A DNA stretch of 64,000 bases from Sanguinoderma infundibulare (GCA_032821775.1 JAVLRN010000010.1:2046001-2110000), one strand, 5' to 3'; positions 23,610 through 35,843 are shown, counted from the stretch's first letter. Numbers and translations are program-made. Notes: generated by a model from the sequence alone, not told the origin.

Positions 23610-23706
23610 TCACGCCAACATGCACCTCCAGCGGCGGGCCCCTGTCGCTCTCGGACGTGAAGCTACAAACGACGTGCCACGGGGGGAACCCTGTGCACCC
23701 GCTCAC
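23610..23706 (+). pseudogene. NOSIP 3' exon fragment in unit 2
   Basis: Reads LPSLTPT then LSDVKLQTTCH and NPVHPLT, followed by a GTACGTTTCTCTGG donor. Same fragment as in unit 1. Confidence 0.72.
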
Positions 23707-23954
23707 GTACGTTTCTCTGGTTCGATTTGGAGGCAGACGGACATCCGGCTGGCCGGCTGCAGCGTAGCGATTCTGCGCGAGCTTGGGTACGCGGTCGAGG
23801 GCGGGCGGATGCGGTCACGGTATTACCGGTACACGCTGGCGAAGGGGGCGACGCCGTCGTGGTCGAGTTCGAGTACGGCGATGCGTCCGACTGGTCCGAC
23901 GACCGAGATTTCTGTTTCCACGAGTAATCATTGCATATTCTGCATAAATCATTT

Positions 23955-24650
23955 TCAATGAGGTGGCTGATCCAGCAGGTAAACGAAACCCACGTACTGG
24001 TTATAAAGCATGAGCCCGCTGTAGATTGACCCCTCAGCCTCCCAAGAGGGGGGCTCCTCAGCGTCAAAATCGAATAAGTATGAATGAGGGTCCCCCAGAT
24101 ACCCCACGAATCCAAACCGAGGCTGCGGCGCTGCAGGAAGCTCAACCCCATCTCGCTGGACTTTTTCGTAATCGAGTGCGGCGAGGGCGTGCTCTGTGTA
24201 CTGGCAAGCCGATTGAAGACAGCGTTGGCGGGTATCGACGAACTTTTGCCAGCTTCCCCCTGGGAGTTGGAAGTATGGCTCCTCGAATGAAGGGGTGAAG
24301 AAGTACGTATTGTTGATGGAGAGCCTGGGGAGAATGTGAATGTGGATTTCGGGTTCAGGTGTGGGCCAGTGTCGATCGGAAATGAGTAGGTCCGCATCCT
24401 CGCCGACAATGGTACCAGTGTCCAGAGCCTGTTTTGGGCCCAAAATGGGTCACGCATCGAGACGGGGAGAGGGGGACGGCTTTGACGAGACGGCGAAAAG
24501 GTACGGAAATCCACGCTCGTTCAACGTTGGATCTATCAATGGTGTGGCTATTCTCTGTCAGGCCACTTTCGTTGCTCCAGGAGAAGAGGCTTGGCGAAAC
24601 AATGACATTCCCCATCCACTAACCAGTAAGCAAAGCAAAGCGACTCGGCC
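23955..24650 (-). pseudogene. Hypothetical protein B, copy 2, disrupted
   Basis: From GPKQALDTGTIVGED to DQPPH the frame is open and clearly paralogous to copy 1. Near 24450 a small indel shifts the frame, and the N-terminal quarter is replaced by unrelated sequence. A shorter protein starting inside is possible but unlikely. Confidence 0.65.
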
Positions 24651-25280
24651 ATGGCAGAAAGCATGGCCCTGCGGAACGAGGATTACGCGCATGTTTGGAG
24701 GAGCGCTTAATCTCCATCCACACAGGCGCCAGTGACAGAGCGCCCGCACGATCACCTTTCTTCTCGACCATTTATGTAACACAATCCGGTCTTGTAAGTC
24801 TACCCCAGGTTTCTATTATTGTACAAGTTGACGACTTAACAATATACAGTGCCGCAGCGAACCCTGAGATCTTCGCCTCCTGGCAAAGCAGTCTCCAACC
24901 CCCCTTGACCGTCGAAACCACTCGACCCATACGGGCACCGGATAAGTTAGTCGGTACGCTCTTTTCATTTCATATCCCGGTAGGAATCAAGAATTATCAA
25001 GTATGTCATACTGGCCATCCGTTCGGAGGGTGAGGGTCGATAACATGACATGATTCTGCGACAGCCAGAGCAAGCCCTGATTGCTAGGAACCCGTTCTTG
25101 TCAAGTGTCGTATCACCCTTGCGAGATTACCCATCGCTTCGGCCTGGAGATCCTGATCGGCTACTCGCGCAAATTTCTGCGTTGGGGAGAGCAATATGGG
25201 ACATCAGGACGGCCGGCGAGGTCACAATCCGAAACGAAATGCCTGTGCACTCTCGAAGCACTGGTCAGCTCAGGGCTTGA
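24640..25280 (+). pseudogene. Hypothetical protein C, copy 2, disrupted
   Basis: Exon 2 (from about 24849) and exon 3 (to 25280, ALIARNPFLSSVV) match copy 1 closely, including both introns. Exon 1 has deletions and no open frame. Confidence 0.6.
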
Positions 25281-25701
25281 GGGCCCTTGTGTGCTGCTGG
25301 GAATACGGGTCCCGCTGGCCACCAGGTACGCCAATAGATCGGACTCGGATTGTGCCTTGAACAAGGGGTGAGTGCCGTCTTTGCAAGGTTCCTACTCACG
25401 ATGTCCCAGACCGCCCACAAAAGGCGAGGTTTTAGGGTTCCTTTCTGAATCACAAAACCACATCGGCGCAGATGGAAGTCTCGGAAGCATGTCTAAAATG
25501 TAGAATCGCTTCGCTGTAATAGGGTGTCATGAGGGACGGATCCTATTTCAGTCACTCGAGACCATTAGGGTGACTGACCGTGTCATGTCATCTGACTGGC
25601 ACATCATCCCAAACTCCCCGTGGGGGATGTGGAATCCAATCTGCGTATCCGTTGATCGTGAAACGTGAAATTCGGTTATCCGCTAGACGTCTATCTATCT
25701 C

Positions 25702-26741
25702 CTAGTCACCATAATTGAACATATAGGCCATAAACCAGTACCACCGCCATTGACGGAAATACGGGCCACAGATGAGAGGCGCAAGAGACATCGACACCCC
25801 GTCTCGAGCAAAGTCCTCCGACTCCCGCCTCATCACCGCGTATTCAAACCACTCCGGATAGAACCCGGACCACGCCCAATCAATAAGCCACAACCTCCCG
25901 TCGTCGCCTACGAGGACGTTGCGCATGTTCAGGTCGCAATGAGTGAGCACGAGTGGCCGAGAGTCGTCAAACGGCTGGGATGGTATGGCGGACTCCGCAC
26001 CGCCCCGCCGGCGCAAGTACTTGCAGGCAGCATCGAACTTTTTGTTCCAGAATGCAGAGAACTCGGCGTAGGATTGGAAGGGGCCACGAGGGGGTCCTAT
26101 GTCACCGAACAAGGGGCACGGGCAGTAGAGTGCCTCTGCGCCTGGAGCGACAGGACCGGGAATGGTAGAACGCGGATGTCTGATAGTGCGTAGCTGGTTA
26201 ATGTAATGGCGGAGGATAAAGACGACGCGTATCTTGCCGAAGACGGACAGGGTAGGCCATACTTGAGCGAGTTGTCGGCCATGGACGCGGTCCATGACGA
26301 AGCCGAGCCAGCCGTCGATACGGATGACGCGGCGAACGCGAGGGACGGGAATGGTGGTATGGTGGAAAACGAGGTCATAAGCGAGTGCTTCGGACGTGAT
26401 GTTGTCGTCCTTGTAACTCGACTTCATGACGGCGGTATCAGTGACGAGGTCGATGTAGTGGTCGCCCAAATCGACGCCGGCTTCATCGCTGAGCTTCCGA
26501 GTACTGTATGAGCGGATGCGCTCAATGATCTCGTCGTCGCTCAGGTGGTCAATCTCCGATGTCTTCCATGCAGCGTTAAGTCAGTGAGCTTTCAATGGCT
26601 GCATGACTGATAACTGTGCAGACTTACCACGAAGTCCGAAGCGGGACGTCTCGAGGGCATGATGAACTTGGCAATGATATCTGCCATAAACCCCAGTGAG
26701 ATATACGCATAGTACGCTGCGGTTCCGTCGATGGTAAGCAT
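25702..26741 (-). CDS. Phosphotransferase-like (APH fold) protein, copy 3
   Basis: Exons 26628-26741 and 25702-26562 give 324 aa with the same splice sites as the other copies. A TGA that interrupts the unspliced frame (near 26580) lies inside the intron, so the gene is intact. Catalytic motifs THCDLNMRNVL and LIDWAW are present. It differs from copy 1 mainly at SYSTRK, GWLG and LRRRGGAES. Third member of a locally expanded family of unknown substrate. Confidence 0.84.
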
Positions 26742-26902
26742 GGGTGGGAGTTGAATGGGTAGGAAGGAGGAACAAGTTACTCGCGTGTGTCAGGCGGCAG
26801 TGTGCAAACGCAAACCAAGTCCAACCGAGGCAGGCAGATCGGATCGGGATCATCACAGCATCTGGTCTCCGGGGTCCACCCTGGTTCACCGCGGCCCTTG
26901 CG

Positions 26903-27020
26903 AATGCTGCTGCTCCCAACCCCTAGCTGGCCGACCCGCTCGAGTCCATCGTGCCCGCAGACACGACTGCGAGATGCCCTCCTCGGACGCCACTGGACTG
27001 CACGCCCGGGGAAGGATGCT
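26903..27020 (+). pseudogene. PLC1 5' fragment in unit 3
   Basis: Nearly identical to the real PLC1 start at 27960-28055, including the ATG context CTGCGAGATGCCCTCC, but cut off after about 20 codons. Confidence 0.82.
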
Positions 27021-27024
27021 GCAC

Positions 27025-27435
27025 GATGTTTATCTGTCTGCTTTGGTTATCTCATGTTTGCTCTGCTTATTTACCCAGTCCGACTTGCACTGTCGGTCAC
27101 GACGTTAATTGTTTTTGAATACCGTATGCTCTGTCTGTTATGGTTGATGCGTTGACGTCTGTCAGATAGAATGTTTGTGGTTCAATGGGTACTAGTATCG
27201 TTCGCTCCGATTGAGCCGGACTTGGCGTTTCGTAGTTTGGATGACAGTTGGATGCCCCTGGTTGTCGACACCGGCGCACGGGCAGGTGTGTTGGTGGGCA
27301 CGGAACGTGACGTGGTCAGCCTCGCGGTGTGCCTCCATGCTTTGAAGGTGCTGATCAGATGTCAATGTGGAGAGTGTTATGGCTATTGTGCGTTGACATT
27401 GGAACGGTGATTGTCGCAAATACCGGCTCGCGGCG
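27025..27435 (+). repeat. Right copy of direct repeat flanking the array
   Basis: Diverged copy of 15081-15535 in the same orientation. The shared GATG at the junction with the truncated PLC1 fragment may mark the recombination point. Confidence 0.8.
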
Positions 27436-28005
27436 CCGACATGCGTTGTTGTGCAGTCAATGTGCATGAGCGGGGATGGCTGCGAGCTATAGAAATGAGT
27501 CAAATTGCCTAAATGACGCCCCTTGGCGAGGTGTGGAAGCACCCGGAGGCCGTGGTGAGTCTGAATCTCTGCAGAAGCAAGTTGTAGCCGAGCGCAGTGT
27601 TTTCCAGTGCCCCACAGCGGCAACATCAAAGAGCATCAAAAATGACCGAATATGCCAAGAATATGCCCCCGCTTGCAATCCCGGAGTCGCAAGAGATGCG
27701 GAGGCTAATTTGAAACGAGGACCAGCCAGCGAGGCTTGCCGGAGCCGAGTACGGACTGACTGGAGGGCAGTAAGAGGGTATATAGCTGCTAGCAACGTCC
27801 TGACTGCGCCAGCTACGCCGACGGAGCTCGTCCCTGCCACCGGACCACACTCGCCGCGCCAGCACAATCCGTGTCCACCCCGCCGCTTTTCTTTTTGTGC
27901 ATGGCTCTCGGTTTATAGGAACGCGCCCCGACTGCTGCTTGCCCCTCCCACCCCCTCCGGCCCCGACCCGCTCGAGCTCATCGTGTCCGCAGACACGACT
28001 GCGAG
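27436..28005. other. PLC1 upstream region
   Basis: No separate gene supported. It should hold the PLC1 promoter. The last ~70 nt before the start codon are the part copied into the array units. Confidence 0.45.
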
Positions 28006-31000
28006 ATGCCCTCCTCGGACGCCACTGGACTGCACGCCCCCGGACGGATGCTGCACCGTGCCGCGAACCTGCTGACGACTAAGGGCGAGCCCGTCCCAGC
28101 GATCTCGGACACCATCCCCGCGTCCGACCAGGACAACGAATACCAAGCCCTCCGGCGGCGGAGAACGGACGGCGCGAGCAGGATAGGTGGCTCGATTCGG
28201 AGGACGTTGAGTCAGGTCAAGGACGTCGGGACGACGGTCGCACGCCGCGCGAGCTTCAAGCGGTCGCCATCGACGGGCCCGGCGCCGAGCACCCGCACCG
28301 CGTCCTCGTCCTCGACGTCGGACGAGAAGGCCACTCCGCCCGACAGCCACGGCGGCATGACGTTCACGCTCTCGCCCGTCCAGTGGGTCAAGCATCGGAA
28401 GAGCCAGAGCCAGAGCCACCGTCGCGCCCATTCCGAGGCCCTGCCCACGCGACCACGCGTCGATCACGCCACGGCGACAGAGGCCCGGAGCTCGTCCGAC
28501 AGCCCCTTCATCGATCCCCCACTCCTCCTCCCCACTCCCCTCGCCAGGATGACCTCCCTCCCAGAGTCGCCCTCGGCGGAAACGCATCAGCAGCAGGACT
28601 CACAGCTGCTCCAGAAGGAGTACCACCAGCTCGCCTCGCCCGTCGTGGAGTCCTCGTCCGGCGGAGACGCCGCCGTCCCACAGCTGCTACGACAGGGCGT
28701 CCCGATGCTCAAGGTGTCGGCGAAAAAGCAGAAGCGGTACGTCTTCAAGCTCGACCCGGACCAGGGCCAGATAGTCTGGGAGTCCAAGAAGTGGCGATTC
28801 AGTGAGTGAAGCTTCTTTTTATTCATTCTCACCCCCGCCCCATTCCCCGCCCCTCTCGCCCCCACCCCCTCTTCCCCCGCAAAGCCAAGCGCGATCGCTT
28901 ACACCCCGCTCCTCCTCCTCCTTCCCCTATGCCCCGCCCCTCCCGCCGCCGCGTCTAGTCCCCATCGAGAACATCAAAGAGCTGCGCTGCGGTGCCGACG
29001 CGCGGTACTACCGCGAGCAGTTCCAGCTCGCGCAGGAGTACGAGGACAAATGGCTCACCATCGTCTACATCCTCGACGGCGGCTACAAGACGCTGCACCT
29101 CATCGCCGCCACCCGCGACATCTTCCAGATGTGGGACGCGACCCTCCGCCGCCTGTACGCCATCCGCCAGGATCTCATGAATGGGCACGGGAGTGCGGAC
29201 ATGCGCGAGGCTGTGTGGGAGAAGCAGCTCTGGAAGGGCGCGGATGAGGAGCAGGACCAGCGGCTGGATTTCGACGACGTCGAGAGGTTATGTAGGCGGC
29301 TGAACATCAACCCTTCGCGGGAGGACTTGCTGAGGAGGTTCAAGGTGCGTGCATTTAGTTTCTTGCCGTTTGACGTCGGTTCTGAGGATGCGGCCCGGGT
29401 GCAGCAAGCGGACACTCAGAACCGCGGCTACCTCGACTTTGCGGATTTCAAGCTCTTCGTCAAGTCCCTCAAGGCACGCCCGGAGCTCGACCGTCTCTTC
29501 CTGAAGATCACAAATGGCGACTCGAGCCTCAAGTTTGCTGCGTTCGAACAGTTCATGCGAAAGTCTCAGAAGGTAACCAGATCGGCTGTGAACCGTATGC
29601 GGCTTCCTGACTGTTGTGTATTTGGCAGTCTTCCTTGAGTCGTGAGGAACTCGAACAGCTGTTCTTGCGTTATGCTGCTCCTACGAAAGGGGAGACGGTC
29701 CCAGGTTCCCCGCCACAGACCTCTCTTGACTTCGTCATGCAGTCAGTCACAATCTCTGGTCAGTGTGCACCCCCCACGCCATCCCCTGCATCTTCGTCTT
29801 CGTCTTCGGCTCCATCCGCTTCTGTTTCCGCGTCACCGTCACCTCCAGCCACAGCAAGTGTCGTACCGCCGGCCGCCCCACTGACGGTTGAGACCGCCAC
29901 GATGTCCAAGAGCAGCTTCACCGGTTTCCTTCTTTCTGCCGACAACTCCGCCTTCGCCGACCAGCACGGTCGAATCTATCATGACATGACACGGCCGCTC
30001 GCTGAATACTACATTTCTTCTTCCCATAATACTTATCTCGTCGGACATCAGCTCGTCGGCGAAAGCACGATCGAGGGATACATCCGAGCGCTGCTCCATT
30101 CGTGTCGGAGCGTTGAACGTGAGTCGCTTTCCGTTTCCTCCGCCGCGAGATATTCTGATTCCTCGAAGTGGACATCTACGACGGCGAGGGCGAACCTGTC
30201 GTGTACCACGGTCGGACGTTCACGACCAAAGTCTCGGTGCGCGAGATCTGCACTGCGATCGCAAAGTACGCCTTCGTCGCCTCGCCCTACCCGATCATCA
30301 TCTCGGCCGAGATCCACTGCTCCGTGCCGCAGCAAGTGCAGCTGGTAGCGATCATGAAGGAAGTCTTCGGCGACGCCCTCGTCTTCGCCCCACCAGAGGG
30401 CCGGCCCAAGATCGATGTGCTCCCGAGCCCCGAGGACCTCAAGGGTCGCGTGATGCTCAAGGCGAAGAATTTGTACGTGTCCCAGCATCAAGGTCTGACG
30501 GAGAAGGAGATCAGCGTCGATGCCGAATCGTCCACCACCGACACCTCGGCGTCGGACTCTGACCTGGCGAGCGAGGTGCGGCATGAGGTGCGGCATGAGA
30601 TGCGGAAAGCACGAGAAGCCGAGGTTGAGCTGATCAAGGGTATGTCGTTCTTGTCCGTCACTTGCTCCCTGCCGTCGCACACGCTAACCTTGGCGGGCGG
30701 GCCGTCAGACCTCAAGTCCGAGTTCAAGAAAGCCAAGGGCGCTCTCAATCGCGTGCGCGCACCCGCTCCTAAGGCTCCCCAACCGCAAGCCGGGGCCGCC
30801 CCGCCGGCGCCGAAGGTGAAAATGTCGATGGAGCTCGTGTCGCTGCTGGTGTACACCGTCGGCGTCAAGTGCCGAGGGCTGAACAAGAAGGAGGAGTACG
30901 CCCCAGAACACGTCTTCTCGCTGTCGGAGAACACGGCGAACAAGCTGCTGAAGCAGGGCATGATCGGTCTGATCAAGCACAACCGGACGCACGTCGTCAG

Positions 31001-31849
31001 GACGTACCCCAAGGGCACGCGGATCGGGTCGACGAACTACGAGCCGCATCGGTATTGGTCGGCGGGATGCCAGTTGGTCGCGATCAACTGGCAGACGTTC
31101 GGTGAGTCCGGCGTTTGCATATACCGAGAGCAATGTGTTTGTTTACGCGCTGCGTTTCTAGACCTAGGGTACATGATCAACCATGCGATGTTCCAGCGGA
31201 ACGGCCGGGCGGGGTACGCGCTGAAGCCGCTCGCGCTGCGCACGAACGACAAGCAACTCCTCGCCAAGCGGACGAATCATTTCCTCAACCTTACCGTAAG
31301 CCACAGTCCGTCCACTTTCCCTTTCACATTCAAGCTGACTTCGTCCCGAAACATAACCCCCAGGTCATCTCCGCGCAACAGCTCCCCCGCCCGAAAGACG
31401 CGCAAGGCCGGGAGATCATCGACAAGTCCGTCATCGACCCGTTCATCGAGGTCTCGATCCACATCCCCGACTGGACGCACTCGCCCTTCCTGCCCGACGG
31501 CACCGCGGCCGAGGCGTACAGCCCGCCCACGGCGGGCTCGACGACCGCCGCGACGTCGGCCCGGACGGTCACCTGCCGGACGGGGGTCGTGAAGAACAAC
31601 GGGTTCAACCCGGTGTGGGAGCAGCAGGTGTGCCTGCCGTTCGACCTGGTGGGCGACATGCGGGAGCTGGTGTTTGTGCGGTTCGCGGTGAAGCAGGAGG
31701 TCAGGGAGGACGACGAGCCGCTCGCGGTGTACTGCGCGAGCTTGGGCAGTCTGAACTCTGGCTACCGCCATCTGCCGCTGCACGACGCGCAGCTGTCGCA
31801 GTACCTATTCTCGACGCTCTTCGTCAAGATCGAGGTCGTGGACGCGTAG
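28006..31849 (+). CDS. PLC1: Phosphoinositide-specific phospholipase C
   Basis: Eight exons (28006-28801, 28959-29344, 29405-29572, 29629-30118, 30169-30639, 30709-31101, 31162-31295, 31364-31849) sum to 1107 aa. A Ser-rich N-terminal region is followed by a PH domain ([18 protein letters not shown]..., [11 protein letters not shown]), an EF-hand-like region ([26 protein letters not shown]), and the X domain with [11 protein letters not shown] and a spliced RSVELDIYDG. An acidic linker with a helix ([20 protein letters not shown]) leads to the Y domain ([29 protein letters not shown]) and a C2 domain ([12 protein letters not shown] ... NPVWEQQ). It cleaves PIP2 at the membrane to IP3 and diacylglycerol in calcium signalling. 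Its 5' end is the source of the fragments in the array. Confidence 0.95.
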
Positions 31850-32771
31850 TAGTTCGCCGGTCGACCGTTCACCCCGCTAAACGCTCCCTGCCCTTGCGAC
31901 TTCTTATAGCTTGCAGCTTTCGTCCCCATCGCCCCCATCGCATCTTCGGGCACCATCGCTATTTATCATCCATACCGCCCCAATCGCCGCTCGCTCTGTG
32001 TATATCACCGCTATCCGTGTACTCCTAGACGCGCCGCCGCTCTTTTTTTCGCTCCAGCTTCCTCGTCACCCATTCACGCATCGGCATCCCCATCGCATCA
32101 CAACACACATCCAACTCGCACTCGACCGCAAGACAGACCACGCTATCGTAATCTATACCTCACGCGATCATCGCACTTTACATTTTTTTATGTTCAAAGG
32201 AAGACAGAACCGACATCGACGCCGACTCCGACTCGAATATCCGATAAAGTACTTGTACTTGTTTTTTAGTTTTCTTGCCGCTCGGCCTGCCACCTAGATC
32301 ATACATCACATGTACAAAGCGCTGCAGCCACATACCGATAACCGTATAATTGTACATATATCCAATCGAATGGACTTGTTGGCGTTTTCCGGTGCGCTTC
32401 TGGGGTGAAGAGCCAGGTCTCGTCTGAAGCAAGCAGGGATTGAGATATGTGAGAGGCGATCAGCCCCAATCGTGTGAGGGATGGTACAGTCAGGTACGTT
32501 ACTAGGTCGTGATAGAAGTAGTGGTCGTGGGGAGGTGAAAGACAATATATAGATGAGCGGAGGCGAGGGCGCGATCCGAGCAGAGATGCAGGACGGAACC
32601 AGACCGGGACGAGTTACAACAGAAGGCGAGGGACTTGAGCAAGGTGAGTGTATAAATCAAGCATGGGAGAGACTCCAGACGGGTGTGCTCTGCCGTGGTA
32701 ATAACGCTGCTATTCGAGGAAACCGTGGGTGATCGATCGGCGCGACGATACGTGCGTCATGCGACCGACCC
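31850..32771. other. Convergent intergenic region
   Basis: 3' flanks of PLC1 and of the coiled-coil gene. No gene seen. Confidence 0.45.
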
Positions 32772-33693
32772 CTACTGGGGCGGCGGGGTCGGAGGACCTG
32801 CGGCGCGCAAAAGCGTGAGAGGTGTGCGTCGACAAGGCGAGCGAGAGACGGCGGAGACGCACCGAACAGGCCCGCGCGGGACATCGGGACGTCGGCGGGG
32901 AGGGGCGAGGCGGACGTGCCCATCATCGGCGCTGGGGACAGCAGAGGATTGGCTGCAGCAGCACGTTCGCGTGAGTAGTGTTAGCGTAAGTTCTGAGCAT
33001 GGGAAGAGAGCAGCCAGCGAGCAGACGGCAGACGCACGCTTCCACTGTGCCCATGCAGGCAGATTTGCGGGCGGGGGCGGAGCGGCGATCGCGGGCGGGG
33101 GGGCAGGGGGAGGGAGGGCCTTGGCCTTGGCCTTTGCACGGCGTTCTTCCCGTCTATGCACCGTGCGCCAGGCGGGGCGGGCGGGCGCACCGTCGTCGAT
33201 GACGCTCGGTTCGGGCGGGGGTGCGGGCGATGCGGGAGGTGGGGGCTCGTCGTGCTGTGGATCGGTTGTCCGAGCGTGATCGGACGCTGCGTCGGGTCGG
33301 AGGCAGAGGACGGAGGAGAGAGCGCACCTTGGGCATCCATTCGGGGTTGAACTCGCCGCCTGAGCCGAACTTTGACTTTACGGCCATGAGCTCCGCAATC
33401 TCGCTGCTCGGCGCGCGGATGCGGTAGGTGGGCACGAGCAATGGGCAAGGCGTGAGCGGAAGAAGGGCAGCAAGTCGAACATGGCACGCACTATTGCAGT
33501 TGTCGCCGCTCATCCCTCAGCTTGCCGACCTCTGCGAGGAGGATGCGGACCTCGCTTGCGAGGGCCTTGCTGAAGTCGTTCAGGTACCTAGGGACCAGAC
33601 ACAGAGCAAGGTGACTCCGGATGTCCTGTGCGAACGCTAACTCTGCATGCAGGCGTACTTTGGAGGTGCGGGGTAGTTTCCCTTCTGGGACAT
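32772..33693 (-). CDS. Small coiled-coil, proline-rich conserved protein
   Basis: Six exons (33659-33693, 33492-33587, 33328-33403, 33038-33254, 32863-32952, 32772-32797) give 179 aa with matching phases throughout. The N-terminus is a coiled coil (FSKALASEVRILLAEVGKL, RDERRQLQYEIAELMAVKSK) followed by FGSGGEFNPEWMPK. A central basic helix (HRREERRAKAKAKAL) sits between long Pro/Ala stretches, and the protein ends GLFGPPTPPPQ. The pattern is familiar from unannotated mushroom proteins, but I know no function. A structural or chromatin adaptor is only a guess. No signal peptide or membrane segment. Confidence 0.72.
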
Positions 33694-34082
33694 CTTAAGC
33701 AGTTACGCAGTATCCAGAGGTCGTCACAGAAACGCAGCAAGAGAGCTAGAGAGCGGGAGAGAGGGTCGGACGGCGAGTGGAGACGGAGGCTCTGGGCAAC
33801 TGCACACCGCGCGCCTATGGAACGGGCACGAGGCAATCTCATGTCGGAGACGTTTGATAACACACCATACCCTACCGCTCTATTTCGCGTTGAACAGTCC
33901 CAACTCTGCTCGAGTTCCTCATACTCCGTCCATCGATCGACCCTACGCATCCGACGGTTGTATCCAGCCGCACCGATACCCAACATACACCGGTCTGTAG
34001 GGAGCTATTGATCTGTTGTACAACGCGCTGATTACCAGCTATTACTGTGGTCCCTTAACACGCCGTGACTCAAGGCACCAAC
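33694..34082. other. Intergenic, no gene seen
   Basis: Divergent spacer between the coiled-coil gene and the HET relic. Confidence 0.4.
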
Positions 34083-35452
34083 ATGCGCGTCCTGGATACC
34101 GAGGATGGACAATTCGTCCACAGACAGCCATGGGTCTGGGATTATGCGATCTTGTCACACACCTGGGGCAGAAACGAACAGACGTATGAAGAGCTGAGGA
34201 AACTCCAACAGCGGTATGCTTACAGGCCTCGGCGTCAGCTCCTCCAGGCTCGCTCTCATGAACCCCTTCGTTCTTACACCGAGCACAGCGGTAGCTCGAG
34301 GGCCATACCTCCCCCCTCACAACTTTCACCCGATCCACACGTGGTCCCGACCGCGTCCGTCCTAAACGAACGCATCCCGCTTCTTCAAGACGTTGCTGAT
34401 GACGCCAGCTTGGCTGAGCAAGGCATTCCGGTGGCTCACCGTTACAAGGCCTCATGCTTCATGTCACTGCGACGTTCCGTGGTTCACTCCTGCAAGTGGA
34501 TGTGGTGGCTCCTCGTACCGTTCCTCGCGCTCGTGTCGGGTTTCACCCAGCTGACACGCAAGGACCCTCATGGCGACCCATCTCCGTCTCCGTTAGACAC
34601 TGTCTCCCCTCACACGAGCACCCGCCTACTCCATCCTCCTGTTCCAGAGACGTACATAAGCCGTCCTTCCGATTCACCCTCAGCTTCCCAGCCCGAGACG
34701 TCGCCTCCTTCCATTTGGGACAACCCCGAGCTCTCGCCCAAGATCCGGGAGGCGGCGTGCCGAGTTGCGTGAGAGAACGGGTTCCGGTACATTTGGATAG
34801 ACTCGTGCTGCATCGACAAATTGAGCAGCTCCGAGCTATCGGAGGCTAGCAACTCGATGTATGCGTGGTACACAGGCGCGACCGTTTGCTACGCGTATCT
34901 TGCGGATGTGCCTGCCCAAGAAGACCATCGGGCGGAAGGCTTGTGCTTCCGCAAAAGCGCATGGTTTACGCGCGGATGGACGCTCCGGGAGCTCATCGCG
35001 CCTCAGAGTGTGGAATTTCTCTCGAAGGACTGGCCTGGAATCTCTTGACAAGTTCAGCGTCGCCCAACGCCTTTCGGCGGCAGACGACGAGGGAGGGAGA
35101 CTTGGCATACTCGCTGCTTGGTATCTTTGATAGCAATATGCCCACCCTTTATGGTGAAGGCGAGTGAGCATTGCCACGACTGCAGGAGGACGTTATGCGG
35201 CGTACTCCTGATCAGACCCTCTTCGCTTGGGGGCATCGCTGCGTCTCTTCCGAGATACTCCATGAGAACGACGCTTCCGCGTCATCGTCGCAGAGCTTCT
35301 TCATCCAAAGCTATGGTCGGGATGGTACATCCTTCATCGCTTCATCTCCTGATAGCTTCTTGAACCTTGGGAGTATTGATGTGATTCCTCACGATGAAGC
35401 TGTTCGTCGACTCCATCTTGCCGACTATCCCCCTACTGACTATAATTCATAG
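34083..35452 (+). pseudogene. HET-domain pseudogene with central hydrophobic segment
   Basis: Begins MRVLDTEDGQFV and YAILSHTWGRNEQTYEEL. A hydrophobic stretch (WWLLVPFLALVSGF) precedes the HET core. The first stop is TGA at 34770, where the intact paralogue has Arg (RVARENGFRYIWID). The core continues in frame (IWIDSCCIDK, FTRGWTLRELIAP) and then a further stop, a deletion, frame changes (LLGIFDSNMPTLYGEGE) and another stop follow. The end at 35452 lacks the C-terminal module. CGA to TGA is a single C-to-T change. Confidence 0.85.
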
Positions 35453-35843
35453 CGCATATTGGAGGAGAGTGGGGCGGTTTACCGAGTGAGTGTCCGTAAC
35501 ACTGCGGTCTTTGTAGCGCTTTTCATGGGGCTGACTGTCGACGAGCCCCGCTTACTACCGGTTACTACCGGCTACTAATCGGTTACGCACTCCTCATGCT
35601 GTGCACTTCATTGCCGGCATTTCAAACGAATATGACGTGTGTTTCGCACCAGCAGGCCTCTGTGGCGGTCTTTTACTTACGAACAGCATCGGGCTAGTCT
35701 CGGTGCCCCGAGTTCAGCAAGATTAGGAGGCGAATAGAAGGCATGATCAGCGAGAACGCGACGGCCCCCTAATCTCCCTGTCCATGCACTCCCAACTTTG
35801 TTGTCATCCTATTAGGCATGCCCGAGGCTCCTATGCAGACAGG
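35453..35843. other. Intergenic, no gene seen
   Basis: Contains short tandem CTACTACCGGTTACTACCGG-like repeats near 35550-35585 and the promoter of the NmrA gene. Confidence 0.4.

Larger units (their letters stand above)
21204..25342. repeat. Tandem array unit 2 (about 4.14 kb)
   Basis: Same order as unit 1. The phosphotransferase gene is intact, whereas genes B and C carry lesions and a replaced stretch near 24520-24650. Confidence 0.9.
25343..27020. repeat. Tandem array unit 3, truncated
   Basis: Contains only the phosphotransferase gene and the first part of the PLC1 fragment. It stops at GGATGCTGCAC and joins the right copy of the flanking direct repeat. Confidence 0.88.

Noticed and set aside
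16981..26741. Drug-resistance role for the APH-fold genes
   Set aside because: The fold alone does not define the substrate; most fungal members are uncharacterised, so no resistance function is claimed.
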